From Nostoc sp. NIES-4103 (lineage in GTDB: Bacteria; Cyanobacteriota; Cyanobacteriia; Cyanobacteriales; Nostocaceae): a stretch of 64,000 nucleotides of DNA. The notes beneath the pieces are model-generated. The model was not told the DNA's origin, did not search any database, and saw nothing but the letters and a program-made list of their open reading frames with translations. The stretch covers positions 7,757,423 through 7,821,422 of the forward strand of contig NZ_AP018288.1 in assembly GCF_002368335.1 (NCBI RefSeq). The letters are read 5' to 3'. The position numbers and the translations under genes were made by a program. Positions 25,322 to 34,482 of the stretch are shown here, piece after piece; positions within the stretch are counted from its first letter, which is position 1; each line of letters starts with the position of its first letter.

Positions 25322-26068
25322 TCAACTAACTGCTGCTAGTTTTCTTTCAAGGTCAAATAAAAAGCCGTGGATATACTCTTCTGTCCATTCAGGGCCATAA
25401 AAACGGGTGAACATTCCTCGTGCTGGGTCTTTCTCTGCCCGATAGCGCAGATAACGCAAGTGAGCCTGTTCAATGTTGGCTAAGGCAGGAGAGTCGGTCA
25501 CTGGTTGGGCTTGCTCAACAAAGTTCAAGTAGGCTTGCAAGTAGTCTTTAAAAGCCGCAAATACATGTGTCTCCACCGCTTCATTTTCCTGTGGGCGAGT
25601 CCACAAAAACGCTGGCGAGAAAAAAGCACGTGCTTCTTCGGGAAAGTCTCCTCCCCAAGGCAGGTGTGGTTGATATGCTTCAAAAATGGGCAATATCGGC
25701 TGTGTATACTTGGCTTGGTACGCCGGATCATCTCGAAACAGTGGTTGCATATCCAGGGCTATTAGATGTCCTCCTGGTAGCGTTACCAAGTCAGCACCAA
25801 AAAAGGGCAGGTCGTAGTTCAGCTGGGGAAAGATCACAAAGTTGAGAACTTGCAGTGAATTCCCACCTTGTACATGAGCGGCTCTAATTTGACGTAGTTT
25901 AGGAGCTGTAAATGCAGTGCTAGTGGTCAACACTTCTTCTTGATGTTTACCCTTACCCACAAGCGCTGATTTAGACTCAAATCCTGGTGGAATGGGGTAG
26001 GGTTGTAAGTCAAGACGATCGCCTAAAGTAGCGATCGCGTAATCTAAAAATGGCTGATATAAAGTCAT
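25322..26068 (-). CDS. pebB: phycoerythrobilin:ferredoxin oxidoreductase
   Basis: PebB reduces 15,16-dihydrobiliverdin to phycoerythrobilin with ferredoxin. It belongs to the radical ferredoxin-dependent bilin reductases. Family blocks are LNFVIFPQLNYDLPFFGADL, LIALDMQPLFRDD, and the C-terminal ARGMFTRFYGPEWTEEYIHG. The 248 residues are near the usual length. It starts nine bases after pebA ends, so the two are co-transcribed and the intermediate can be channelled. The presence of pebAB means the cell makes phycoerythrobilin. Confidence 0.9.
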   Translation of the reverse strand: MTLYQPFLDYAIATLGDRLDLQPYPIPPGFESKSALVGKGKHQEEVLTTSTAFTAPKLRQIRAAHVQGGNSLQVLNFVIFPQLNYDLPFFGADLVTLPGGHLIALDMQPLFRDDPAYQAKYTQPILPIFEAYQPHLPWGGDFPEEARAFFSPAFLWTRPQENEAVETHVFAAFKDYLQAYLNFVEQAQPVTDSPALANIEQAHLRYLRYRAEKDPARGMFTRFYGPEWTEEYIHGFLFDLERKLAAVS

Positions 26069-26077
26069 GGGTATAAA

Positions 26078-26812
26078 TTACTTTTTGGCTGCTCCAGCCG
26101 CTAAAGGCACAGCATCTTCAAACAAAAATTCATACAAGAACCGTTCTGACCATTCATGCCCAAAATAGCTACTGAATAGACCTGATGCTGGGTCACGTTC
26201 TGCACTGTATTGGTCATAGTCTTTTTGTGCTTTGACAATCCGTTGAATGTCAACAGCATCGGTGAGGGGTTGGGCTGAGTTTAACATCTGCCAGTACAGA
26301 TTCAGATAATCTTGAAACGCCTCAAATACTCGCGTTTTGACTGTTTCTGCATCTGTTTTGGCAAACAGCAAATATTTTGAGAAGTACTGATTGGCATCGT
26401 AGAACTTCATTTCTAAATTTTGTGCCAGTTCAGGATACTTATCGTGCAAAGCTTTCAGAGGATAAATATATTTTTCCAAATACGCTTCATCCTGAAACAA
26501 AGGCTGAAAGTCCATAACAATCAGATTTTTCACCTGACCGAAAGACAGAAAGTCTATACCAAGTAACGGTAAATCGTACTGGTAACTGGGATAAATGACG
26601 CTATTAAGGATTTGGGCGCTGACTCCAGCATCAATGTTGGTATAGCGGATTTTTCGCAACTCTGGACATTGATAGCACCAACTGCGAATAGTAGCAGGGT
26701 TTTTACCGCGATCGCTTACCTTATACTCCAAGCCCGTTGGAATCGGGCGACTTTGTAAATTAAACCGTTGAAATAGAGATTGTTCTAGATGCTGAATAAA
26801 GGTTGTATACAT
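26078..26812 (-). CDS. pebA: 15,16-dihydrobiliverdin:ferredoxin oxidoreductase
   Basis: PebA carries out the first two-electron reduction of biliverdin IX-alpha on the way to phycoerythrobilin. Diagnostic segments are IRYTNIDAGVSAQILNSVIY, YQYDLPLLGIDFLSFG, VMDFQPLFQDEAY and the C-terminal SGLFSSYFGHEWSERFLYEF. At 244 residues it is full length, with a short Ala/Lys tail. It is the first gene of the pebAB pair. A 320-base spacer with tandem repeats separates it from the CpeS-type lyase gene upstream. Confidence 0.9.
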   Translation of the reverse strand: MYTTFIQHLEQSLFQRFNLQSRPIPTGLEYKVSDRGKNPATIRSWCYQCPELRKIRYTNIDAGVSAQILNSVIYPSYQYDLPLLGIDFLSFGQVKNLIVMDFQPLFQDEAYLEKYIYPLKALHDKYPELAQNLEMKFYDANQYFSKYLLFAKTDAETVKTRVFEAFQDYLNLYWQMLNSAQPLTDAVDIQRIVKAQKDYDQYSAERDPASGLFSSYFGHEWSERFLYEFLFEDAVPLAAGAAKK

Positions 26813-27132
26813 TGACTGTTATGGACTCATATACCTTTATCTCCTGAGAATACGAAACATCGTGAATCCACGGCCCATTTCTCATAAATAACGCAACAAT
26901 CCTTAATTTTTTGGGGACTGGGGATTGAGGACTGGGGATTGGGGACTGGGAATTGGTAATTGGGAATTGGTAATTGGGAACTGGGGTATTGGGAATTGGG
27001 TATCGGGGATTAGGGATTGGGTATCGGGGATTAGGGATTGGGTATTAAATAGAAAAACGCTATTTGATGAAGTCAATTCTTTCCCAGTCCCCAGTCCCCA
27101 TTCCCCATTACCCATTACCCATTCCCCATTCC
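26813..27132. repeat. short tandem repeat arrays between cpeS and pebA
   Basis: Positions 26912-27045 consist of GGGGACT, GGGAATTGG and GGGATTA repeats, including two copies of a 20-base unit near 27000-27040. Positions 27080-27131 repeat CCCCATT. The first 90 bases next to pebA are unique and could hold its promoter. Confidence 0.8.
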
Positions 27133-27714
27133 CTATTCCCTAGAGAAATGACGTTGAACCATTTCTGTTAGGGTTTCATTGGATACACAACGACGTTCCG
27201 AGCAATAGGTCATTAAGTAAACGCCGTTCATCATCCGAACTGTGCTGACGCGTACCCGGAAATCATCTGTCATAAACCAGCACCGTTCCTGTCCTTGATT
27301 GTTGTCATACTCTGTATCAATGGTCAGAATGCCATCTTTGCCAAACCAATAACGGCTAACTACCGGAATCTTTTCTACATAGCCTTGGTTACGCAAAAGT
27401 TTACCAGATTGCCCAGTTTCATCATCTGGCACATCAATTAAAACTGCTGCATACTCTGGATTTGGCTCTTGCACATCGGTGTTTGCTTGCCACATAAAGC
27501 TAGCACCCCCCATTGCTCTAGCTGGGTCAATTCCTTGCTGTTCACAGACTATTTTGACCCGTGGATCATCCTTACTAATGACACCCACGTAGAGGTTCGA
27601 CTCTCCTGACTCATCCGCGGCAGTGTCAAAATGATGGACTGTGCGTTGAATAAACCAGACACCTTCGCTTTTGCGAAAGAAGTCGCTCATTGTCATAGGA
27701 TGGATGATTGGCAT
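27133..27714 (-). CDS. cpeS: CpeS/CpcS-type phycobilin lyase
   Basis: S-type lyases are lipocalin-like proteins that attach bilins to the Cys-82-type site of phycobiliproteins. This protein has DFFRKSEGVWFIQRTVHHFD near the N-terminus, then SRYWFGKDGILTIDTEYD and the ERCWFMTDDFRVRVSTVR block of the family. It has 193 residues. GAGGTA lies nine bases before the chosen ATG. The pebA-pebB genes follow on the same strand, so an attached phycoerythrobilin is plausible and CpeS is favoured over CpcS. Bilin specificity cannot be decided by eye. Confidence 0.8.
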   Translation of the reverse strand: MPIIHPMTMSDFFRKSEGVWFIQRTVHHFDTAADESGESNLYVGVISKDDPRVKIVCEQQGIDPARAMGGASFMWQANTDVQEPNPEYAAVLIDVPDDETGQSGKLLRNQGYVEKIPVVSRYWFGKDGILTIDTEYDNNQGQERCWFMTDDFRVRVSTVRMMNGVYLMTYCSERRCVSNETLTEMVQRHFSRE

Positions 27715-27826
27715 TACTTTTCTACCTCAAATAAATTGGGAGTTAGGAGTTAGGAGTGAGGAGTTAGGAGTTACAAATACTTCCCCTGCTCTCCTGCTCC
27801 CCTTCTCCCCTTCTCCCCTGCCTTCT

Positions 27827-28312
27827 TCATTGAGCTAATTCTCGCTCGATCGCAGCTACTAATTGCGAGTCGTTGGGTGAAACGGCACTCTTAAATCTGG
27901 CAACAACTTCTCCTTTTTTATTCACCAGAAACTTTTCAAAGTTCCAGGCGACATTGCCAGTTGGTTCAACAGCTTTAGTCAAGCGAGCGTAAAGTGGATG
28001 CTGCTGTGAGCCTTGAGCGTGTACTTTATCAAACAACTGAAAGCTTGTCCCGTAGCGGGTGGTGCAGAATTGGACAATTTCTTCGTTAGTTCCTGGTTCC
28101 TGTGCGCCGTAATCATTGCAGGGAAATGCCAAGATTTCCAACCCTTGAGCGCGATATTTCTGGTATAGTTCCTCTAATCCTTTGTATTGACCAGTGTAGC
28201 CACAATAGGATGCTACATTGACAATCAACAGCACTTTGCCTCGATATTCGTTTAAGAGCAAGTCTTTGCCATCAATGGTTTTCACAGAAATGTCAGCGAT
28301 CGTGGTACTCAT
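27827..28312 (-). CDS. gpx: glutathione peroxidase
   Basis: This thiol-dependent peroxidase reduces hydroperoxides, usually with thioredoxin or glutathione. The peroxidatic site is NVASYCGYTGQYKGLEELY, with Cys in place of selenocysteine. ILAFPCNDYGAQEPG carries the Gln/second Cys region and VAWNFEKFLVNKKGEVV the Trp-Asn-Phe motif. The 161 residues are normal. It is a single-gene unit divergent from the pentapeptide gene. Protection of membranes from lipid peroxides is the usual role in cyanobacteria. Confidence 0.92.
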   Translation of the reverse strand: MSTTIADISVKTIDGKDLLLNEYRGKVLLIVNVASYCGYTGQYKGLEELYQKYRAQGLEILAFPCNDYGAQEPGTNEEIVQFCTTRYGTSFQLFDKVHAQGSQQHPLYARLTKAVEPTGNVAWNFEKFLVNKKGEVVARFKSAVSPNDSQLVAAIERELAQ

Positions 28313-28493
28313 ATCAGGTCAATTCTGAATTTTTTTGCCATTCCCCATCCTACGACGATTCCTGACAAATTTACTGAGAGATTTTCTAGGGTTCAAGCGA
28401 CCATATAATACCTTTAAGGGCGTAAAAACCAAAAATATTATTTCCTGGATTTCCCCCAAACAATTTATCTCAACTCATCACAGGCAAAAGGAG

Positions 28494-29285
28494 ATGCAGC
28501 GACCACCACAAGAAGTTTTAATTGCCCTCAAAGCAGGGCAAGCTGTCAATCAGGAAGACTTTTACCGATTAGACTTTAGCGGTCTTGATTTACAAAAAGG
28601 CAACTTGAAAAAAGCCAATTTGATTGGAGTTAATCTTAGTCAGGCAGATTTGACTGAAGCCGATCTCAGCGAAGCCGATTTACGGGGAGCAGACCTGAGT
28701 AGAGCTATTTTGCAGAACGCCAATTTACAGGGAGCTTATTTATACCGAGCAAACCTGAGTGGGGCAGATCTTAGCGGTGCCAATTTAGACGGAGCTAAGC
28801 TGCAAGTCTCCCGTTATGATAGTAATACCATTTTCCCGACAGGATTTACATATAAAACTTCAGGAGCGATCGGCCCAGGTGCAAACTTAAATGGTGCTGC
28901 TCTCAACACTGCTAACTTGCGGAATGCGGATTTGCAGGGTGCTAATCTCTTAGGAGCTTACCTTGGTGGCGCTGATTTGACAGGAGCTAATTTACAAGGT
29001 GCCAAACTCAGCAGTGCAGACTTGCGGAAAGCTTTTTTAACCGGGGCTTATTTGCGAAATGCTAGGTTAAATAGGGCAAATCTGGCATATGTTGATTTGC
29101 GAGCAGCTGACCTCACTAACATTGAGTTCGACCAACTAGAAAGCATTGCTGGGGCAGATTTTACCAAAGTGCAGGGACTGAGTGAAGAACATAGAATACG
29201 CCTACTCAGCTACTCTACCGAAGAGTTAGACACCTGGAATTCATTCACGCGCACAACCACGCGGGCCAGTCTCGAAAGGGAATAG
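28494..29285 (+). CDS. pentapeptide-repeat protein
   Basis: From about residue 25 the protein is built of A(D/N)LxX repeats (for example ADLSEADLRGADLSRA and ANLRNADLQGANLLGA), which form a right-handed quadrilateral beta-helix. A short interruption (SRYDSNTIFPTGFTYKTSG) lies in the middle. The ATG at 28494 follows AAAAGGAG, but with no spacer; an upstream TTG would add 53 basic residues without repeats, so the true start is uncertain. Function is unknown, as for most proteins of this type in cyanobacteria. Confidence 0.8.
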   Translation: MQRPPQEVLIALKAGQAVNQEDFYRLDFSGLDLQKGNLKKANLIGVNLSQADLTEADLSEADLRGADLSRAILQNANLQGAYLYRANLSGADLSGANLDGAKLQVSRYDSNTIFPTGFTYKTSGAIGPGANLNGAALNTANLRNADLQGANLLGAYLGGADLTGANLQGAKLSSADLRKAFLTGAYLRNARLNRANLAYVDLRAADLTNIEFDQLESIAGADFTKVQGLSEEHRIRLLSYSTEELDTWNSFTRTTTRASLERE

Positions 29286-29362
29286 GCATGGGGCATGGGG
29301 CATGGGGTATTAATTATTCTCCCTCATCTCCCCTGCACCCCTGCACCCCTGCACCCCTGCAC
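29286..29362. repeat. short tandem repeats
   Basis: GGGGCAT is repeated three times, then CCCCTGCA four times. The array fills the gap between the convergent pentapeptide and MlaD-type genes. Confidence 0.85.
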
Positions 29363-29368
29363 CATTCA

Positions 29369-30859
29369 CTACTCAGATTGTTTCCTTTCATTACCATGCT
29401 TACGCAACTTTTGCAAGAGCTTTTCTTGAGATGAAATGGTAGCGACTGGACTGACGGTTGGTTCAGACTGGTTTTCAGCAGTTTCAACAAAAATAGCAGA
29501 AGGATTTATTGTGTAGGCGGGTAGGGGTTTTTCGTGAGATATAACTTGTTTGGTTGGTGCTTGTTTGGTTGGTGCTGGGGTGGCAATAATAGTCTTTTGT
29601 TTATTGATGACAGCAGCTTTCATTGAGTCTAGAGTAGCAGCTACCTGTACTTGCTGCTGCATCTGCTGTGTAGAAGACACTAAACCACTAAGGCCATTTA
29701 CCAATTGCCGCAGATTTTCTCGGAAAGTTGGGTCGCCTGTTAATTCATCTAAATCTGATGTAATTTTTTGGGTGTTTTCAAACGTTAGTCTTGCTGAATC
29801 TAAGGTTTGCTGCAATAGCACTATATTCTTTGGATCGCTTAAACTTTGAGAAGCATCCCGTAAATTAGCTGAGGCTTGTGCTGCATTTGCTGAAAGAGTT
29901 TCAAAATTTTTGAGTAATTCTCCTTGGGTCAATCGATTGACAGCAGGTGTTAGACTACTAACTGTTACACGTAGTTGGTTACTGGTTTCAGTAATATTGT
30001 TCAAAGCCCCAACCAGCGAAGAACGATTTGTAGTCACTAAGTTATCTAGGTTACTTAGCAAACGATTAGCTTGGCTTGCTGTTGTACTAAATTGACTTGC
30101 TGTTGTGCTAAATTGACCTGCGGTGGCACCTAATTGATCTAAAGTTTTAGTACTGGATGCAGTAAGTTGATTTGTCGCTCTTTGCACCGAATTAGCAGTG
30201 GATGAAAATGTGTTTAGCTGTCGTTGAAAACTTCTGCTCAAACTTTGGAAATCTTGAGTAAGTGCTGCAATACCAGAAGTTGCTGCTGTTGAACTTTCTA
30301 CTAGCCTATTGATTCTTTGATAAAATACAGGGTCACTATATCTAGTAGCCAAATCAGTTGAACTGCGAATAAGTTGATCAACGCTAATGCCAATCTGGCC
30401 TTTTAATCGAGAACCATCACAAACGATGAGGCTAGAATTGCAATTTTTGTCTAGTGGTTTGGCTGTAATAGCATCGGTCGGTATCGAAGCGTTCGGTGTA
30501 ATATCAATAATGCTTTCACTAATTAGTCCGCTCTGATTAGCTTCAACTTTGACGTTACTGGGTATGATCAAATCTGGTGAAGTAATTTCAATTACTACAT
30601 CAACAGCATTTGCCCTTGGTTGAATTTGAGAAATATTTCCTACTTTCACGCCACGATAGCGAACTGTGGAGCCTTTTTGCATCCCGCCGGCATTGGCAAA
30701 TTCAACAATAGCTTTATATGAACTACGAGCAGAGGTAAATCTATTTAACCATAGAAAAATTAACATAAATGTACCCAGCCCCAGCAGTACAAACAATCCC
30801 ACTGAACCTTCTCTCAATGTTCGCCTAGATACAAAGCGGTTTGTTATGATATCTCGCAT
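29369..30859 (-). CDS. MlaD/MCE-family lipid transport protein
   Basis: MCE proteins are the periplasmic, membrane-anchored lipid-binding parts of Mla-type ABC importers. One membrane helix lies at about 20-38 (VGLFVLLGLGTFMLIFLW). The MCE domain follows (about 43-120: GGMQKGSTVRYRGVKVGNIS, then IPSNVKVEANQSGLISES). The rest is a long coiled region rich in Ser, Thr and Gln (150-420) and a low-complexity tail. The ATPase gene follows about 200 bases upstream on the same strand and would be its partner. A membrane permease (MlaE/TGD1-like) is not in the window. Confidence 0.82.
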   Translation of the reverse strand: MRDIITNRFVSRRTLREGSVGLFVLLGLGTFMLIFLWLNRFTSARSSYKAIVEFANAGGMQKGSTVRYRGVKVGNISQIQPRANAVDVVIEITSPDLIIPSNVKVEANQSGLISESIIDITPNASIPTDAITAKPLDKNCNSSLIVCDGSRLKGQIGISVDQLIRSSTDLATRYSDPVFYQRINRLVESSTAATSGIAALTQDFQSLSRSFQRQLNTFSSTANSVQRATNQLTASSTKTLDQLGATAGQFSTTASQFSTTASQANRLLSNLDNLVTTNRSSLVGALNNITETSNQLRVTVSSLTPAVNRLTQGELLKNFETLSANAAQASANLRDASQSLSDPKNIVLLQQTLDSARLTFENTQKITSDLDELTGDPTFRENLRQLVNGLSGLVSSTQQMQQQVQVAATLDSMKAAVINKQKTIIATPAPTKQAPTKQVISHEKPLPAYTINPSAIFVETAENQSEPTVSPVATISSQEKLLQKLRKHGNERKQSE

Positions 30860-30885
30860 GTTTTCCTCTACCCAACAACCAATTA

Positions 30886-31044
30886 AAAGTTAGGAGTTAG
30901 AAATTAGGAGTTAGAAATTAGGAGTTAGAAGTTAGGAGTTAGGAGTTGATTTTAATTTATCATTGATAATTTTTCACTATTAACTACTCACTATTAGCTA
31001 CTCACTATTAACTACTCACTATTAACTACTCACTATTCACTCCT
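30886..31044. repeat. short tandem repeats
   Basis: TTAGGAG/TTAGAAA units repeat at 30888-30948 and CTCACTATTAACTA units at 30978-31040. The arrays separate the ATPase and MlaD-type genes, which are nonetheless likely to be expressed together. Confidence 0.85.
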
Positions 31045-31057
31045 CACTGTTCACTTT

Positions 31058-31840
31058 TTAACCTACGACTTGAATGGGGCCTTGCACACTGCCACTGATA
31101 AATTGTTTGATTAATGGATGGTCTGTGCTGTCTATTTCACTAACTGTACCTTGCCATTGGACTTTACCTTGATAAAGAAAAACTAATCTATCAGCTGTGC
31201 GACGGATAGTGCTGTCTTGATGGGTGACAATGGCATATGTACTACATACTCCATGTGCTGTTTGTAAATGACGGATTAAATCTTCTATCACTGTTGAGGC
31301 TATTGGGTCAAGTCCAGCTGTTGGTTCATCGTATAGTAAAACTTCTGGGCTATCTTTAGGATTATCAGGGTTAGACATAATCGCACGGGCAAAACTGACT
31401 CGCTTTCGCATTCCTCCAGAAAGTTCAGAGGGATAGAGATTGCCTATCTCTGATAAACCTACCATTTCTAATTTTTCTTTCACTAGTTCATGAATACGCG
31501 ATCGCGGTAACTTAGAATGTTGATACAGTAAAAACCCCACATTCTCATTTACTGTCAACGAATCAAATAATGCAGCCTGTTGAAATACCATACCGATGCT
31601 AACCGGATCAACTTGATCTTCAATTAACCCTTCTCGCCGTACTCCTTGTATGTAAATTTCTCCTTCATCAGGATTCAACAAGCCAGCTATCACCCGCAAA
31701 ATGGTTGATTTTCCGGTTCCTGAAGGCCCAATAATCCCCAGCGCTTCTCCCCGGTAAATTGTCAAGTCCACGTTGTCTAAAACTTTATTGCTACCAAAGG
31801 CCTTAGAAACGCCTTTGAGTTCAATTAGTGGTTCAGTCAT
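31058..31840 (-). CDS. ABC transporter ATP-binding protein, MlaF type
   Basis: This is the cytoplasmic ATPase of a lipid (Mla/TGD-like) ABC system. Walker A is IIGPSGTGKSTILRVIAGLL, the signature is SELSGGMRKRVSFARAI and Walker B is EVLLYDEPTAGLDPIAST. VFQQAALFDSLTVNENVGF is a typical Q-loop of the MlaF group. The 260 residues are normal. Position upstream of a MlaD-type gene on the same strand supports the assignment. The transported molecule is probably a phospholipid or glycolipid moved between the envelope membranes. Confidence 0.87.
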   Translation of the reverse strand: MTEPLIELKGVSKAFGSNKVLDNVDLTIYRGEALGIIGPSGTGKSTILRVIAGLLNPDEGEIYIQGVRREGLIEDQVDPVSIGMVFQQAALFDSLTVNENVGFLLYQHSKLPRSRIHELVKEKLEMVGLSEIGNLYPSELSGGMRKRVSFARAIMSNPDNPKDSPEVLLYDEPTAGLDPIASTVIEDLIRHLQTAHGVCSTYAIVTHQDSTIRRTADRLVFLYQGKVQWQGTVSEIDSTDHPLIKQFISGSVQGPIQVVG

Positions 31841-31845
31841 TGGTT

Positions 31846-31944
31846 AAGGGTCAAGAGTCAAGAGTCAAGAGTCAGTAGCCAGTGGTCAGTAGTCAGTGGT
31901 CAGTGGTAAATAAACAATTAACAATTAACAACTAACAACTGACA
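31846..31944. repeat. short tandem repeats
   Basis: GTCAAGA, CAGTGGT and AACAATT/AACAACT heptamers follow one another between the divergent ATPase and oxidoreductase genes. Both promoters must therefore lie inside or next to repeats. Confidence 0.85.
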
Positions 31945-31954
31945 AAGAACAAAA

Positions 31955-33466
31955 ATGCAAGATTTTGATGTCATAGTGATTGGTAGCGGTATCGGCGGGT
32001 TATGTGCTGCTGGAATACTTGCTCGTTATGGTAAACGAGTGATTGTTTGTGAAAGCCATACAATTCCTGGAGGCGCAGCCCACAGTTTTAGACGACGGGG
32101 ATTTGAATTTGATTCTGGCCCGTCTTTCTATTGTGGTCTGACCAATGCTCAGAGTTTGAATCCTCTAAAACAGGTTTTGGATGTGCTTGGTGAATCTCTC
32201 CAAGTTATACCCTATGATCCTTTAGGACATTATCACTTTCTTGAAGGTACTTTTGCAGTTTATAGCAATGCTGAACGTTATCGAGAAGAACTAGCTAAGT
32301 TTACGCCACAAGGAGCGAGAGAATTTCAGCGGTTTGAACAACGGCTGCTAGGTCTGTATGAGGCGATGAAAGATATCCCCACTCTGTCGCTGAGGTCAGA
32401 CTGGCAAGTGATTCTGGTGTTACTGAAGCGTTACTTGCCATCTTTAGCAAAGATGTTACCTTATTTGCCACTTGTTGGGGCTGCTGTGGGCGATGTGATG
32501 GATACTACAGTACAAGACACTTGGGTACGGCGAATTATTGACCTGGAATGTTTTCTCCTCTCTGGTTTAAAGGCACATGGAACAATTGCTCCAGAGGTAG
32601 CTTTTATGTTAGGTGAACGTTCTCGCGCTGGGGTTGAGTATCCTGTGGGAGGAAGTGCAGCAATTGTTAAGGCTTTGGTGCGGGGTTTAGAACGCTGGGG
32701 TGGCAAGTTGCGTCTGGGATGCCATGTTGAGCAAATTCTGGTGGAGTCAGGTAAAGCAATTGGTGTGAGGTTGCAAACAGGTGAAATCCTGAAAGCGCCT
32801 GTGGTGATTTCCAATGCGACGATTTGGGATACTTACAATCACTTACTCAATCCTGAAGATTTGCCTGCATCTTACCGCCAAATTGCTTTAAATACACCAG
32901 CAGTTGCAAGCTTTATGCATTTACATTTAGGTATCCAGGCGGCGGGCTTGGAGAATTTAACAGGGCATCATGTGGTCGTTCATGATTCTAGTCAAGACCT
33001 GACGACACCTGGTAATACTTGCATGATCTCGATTCCCAGTGTTTGGGATGCTACCCTGGCACCAGAGGGACATCATGTGGTTCATGGGTACACTCTCGAA
33101 CCTTATGCAGGTTGGGAACGGAATGACGGGTATGAAGAGAAAAAACAATACAAAGCACAATCTTTATATCGCGCCCTAGAACGAATTATCCCGGATATTC
33201 GAGAGCGTGTGGTGTTGGAACTTATCGGGACACCGCTGACTCACGCCCATTATCTACGACGGTATCAGGGAACTTATGGGCCTGCCTTAGCAGCTGGTAA
33301 GATGTTTCCCAGTACACAAACGCCTATACAAGGTTTATATCGCGTTGGTGATAGCACTATGCCGGGAATTGGCGTGCCTGCGGTGGCGGCATCTGGTATT
33401 TTGTGTGCTAACACTTTAGTGAAATTGCAGCAGACAGCAGAATTATTAAAAAATGTGGGGCTTTGA
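31955..33466 (+). CDS. FAD-dependent phytoene desaturase/CrtISO-like oxidoreductase
   Basis: This 503-residue flavoprotein belongs to the CrtI/CrtISO superfamily. DVIVIGSGIGGLCAAGILAR binds the ADP part of FAD, and IPGGAAHSFRRRGFEFDSGP and the C-terminal LYRVGDSTMPGIGVPAVAAS are superfamily marks. It differs clearly from the crtD-like protein at 11017-12540, so the window has two paralogues. It could be a carotenoid isomerase, a retinol-saturase-like enzyme or a member with unknown substrate. The start ATG follows AAAGAACAAAA without a strong ribosome binding site. Confidence 0.75.
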   Translation: MQDFDVIVIGSGIGGLCAAGILARYGKRVIVCESHTIPGGAAHSFRRRGFEFDSGPSFYCGLTNAQSLNPLKQVLDVLGESLQVIPYDPLGHYHFLEGTFAVYSNAERYREELAKFTPQGAREFQRFEQRLLGLYEAMKDIPTLSLRSDWQVILVLLKRYLPSLAKMLPYLPLVGAAVGDVMDTTVQDTWVRRIIDLECFLLSGLKAHGTIAPEVAFMLGERSRAGVEYPVGGSAAIVKALVRGLERWGGKLRLGCHVEQILVESGKAIGVRLQTGEILKAPVVISNATIWDTYNHLLNPEDLPASYRQIALNTPAVASFMHLHLGIQAAGLENLTGHHVVVHDSSQDLTTPGNTCMISIPSVWDATLAPEGHHVVHGYTLEPYAGWERNDGYEEKKQYKAQSLYRALERIIPDIRERVVLELIGTPLTHAHYLRRYQGTYGPALAAGKMFPSTQTPIQGLYRVGDSTMPGIGVPAVAASGILCANTLVKLQQTAELLKNVGL

Positions 33467-33621
33467 TTGCCTACTCTATGAATATTCTTGCTTTATGGGC
33501 ATCCGAATTTGAGTTGTAGAAATACTTGAGACGAGGCAGTATAACCTCTAATGTCAATTGAGTTTTTAAACCTTCTCATCTCATCAATGGTTCAAAAAGT
33601 ATAATTTTCAACTAGCCTCTC

Positions 33622-33647
33622 AACGTCTTTAACACAAAAGGCGTTTT
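33622..33647 (+). terminator. possible rho-independent terminator
   Basis: The stem AACGTCTTT pairs imperfectly with AAAGGCGTT across a short loop and is followed by TTTTTT. It lies about 155 bases after the stop of the FAD oxidoreductase gene. The stem is short, so confidence is moderate. Confidence 0.45.
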
Positions 33648-34365
33648 TTATTCAGATTCAGACTTATTATTTAATATATATATTCTTAGTGTAAAAATAT
33701 AAAATGTCTGTAAAGATGCTTGAAAAAAGCTAGACAGCTAAGTAACTTTACGGCAATATACTGATATGGGGTTAGTGAAATGTTTTATGATTTCAAGTAA
33801 AATCCCTATGGGCAAAAGTCCACAAAGATAGTCACAAAATTGCTCTTGCTCCGCTCTATTCCTTATTTTTAAGACAGTAAGACCGACCCTATTAATGAGT
33901 CCTATTAAATCTGAGTTCTGGCGAAAAAATTTTGCTTTTCTGTGTGTATATTTTGTGTATTCGACGTAAAGAGAAAAGTCTTTTGTGCAGCTACTCTTCG
34001 GTAACGCCTAAAAGCTACTCGTCGAAAAGTTTACTCATGTCTAATTTTTGAAAATAGCTTCGTTCAACGACGAAGAGAATTTCTGCCGAACTAAAGATTT
34101 AAGAGGATTAAGAGCAGTTTCTGGGGTGAAATTTTGCCTCCCTTGAAATGGCTGAACTGAGATTTTGATATCAGTGCTGATAGCGAGCTGGTTGAAAAGC
34201 AATAAGGTTCAGTGAAAAAACTTATCTGTTGAGGCAAGCTAGCAGAGCAAAGAATTAGTGAAGAATAATTCTTTGTTTCAACAGCCTAAAGATTATCTTC
34301 GAGTTAACTAGATTTTGGTTAACAAGGAGAATCTGCAAAAACAATTGCTGTCCTTTAAAAGGGAT

Positions 34366-34408
34366 ACAAATTATGGCGATCGCGTCCAATCGAGCGCTAA
34401 TTGTTTGT
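34366..34408 (+). promoter_or_regulatory. conserved inverted repeat in the leader of RTX gene 1
   Basis: ACAAATTA and TAATTGTTTGT flank the HIP1-like GGCGATCGCG. The same arrangement occurs before the second RTX gene with a changed but still paired stem. The surrounding 120 bases, up to the GATTGAG just before the start codon, are also similar in both leaders. It could be an operator or an RNA hairpin. Confidence 0.55.
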
Positions 34409-34482
34409 GCCTAAAAACAGCAAAAACTGCAAACTAAGAACTGACAATTTTCTGAAAAGATTGATTGAGGTAGATAAAAACT

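Larger units (their letters stand above)
33467..34482. other. 1-kb gap upstream of the first RTX gene
   Basis: No open frame of note is present. The region is AT-rich up to about 33720. A terminator-like hairpin (33622-33647) closes the upstream gene. The last 120 bases before the RTX start are conserved in front of the second RTX gene (see 34366-34408). The distance suggests a long 5' leader or a complex promoter. Confidence 0.5.
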
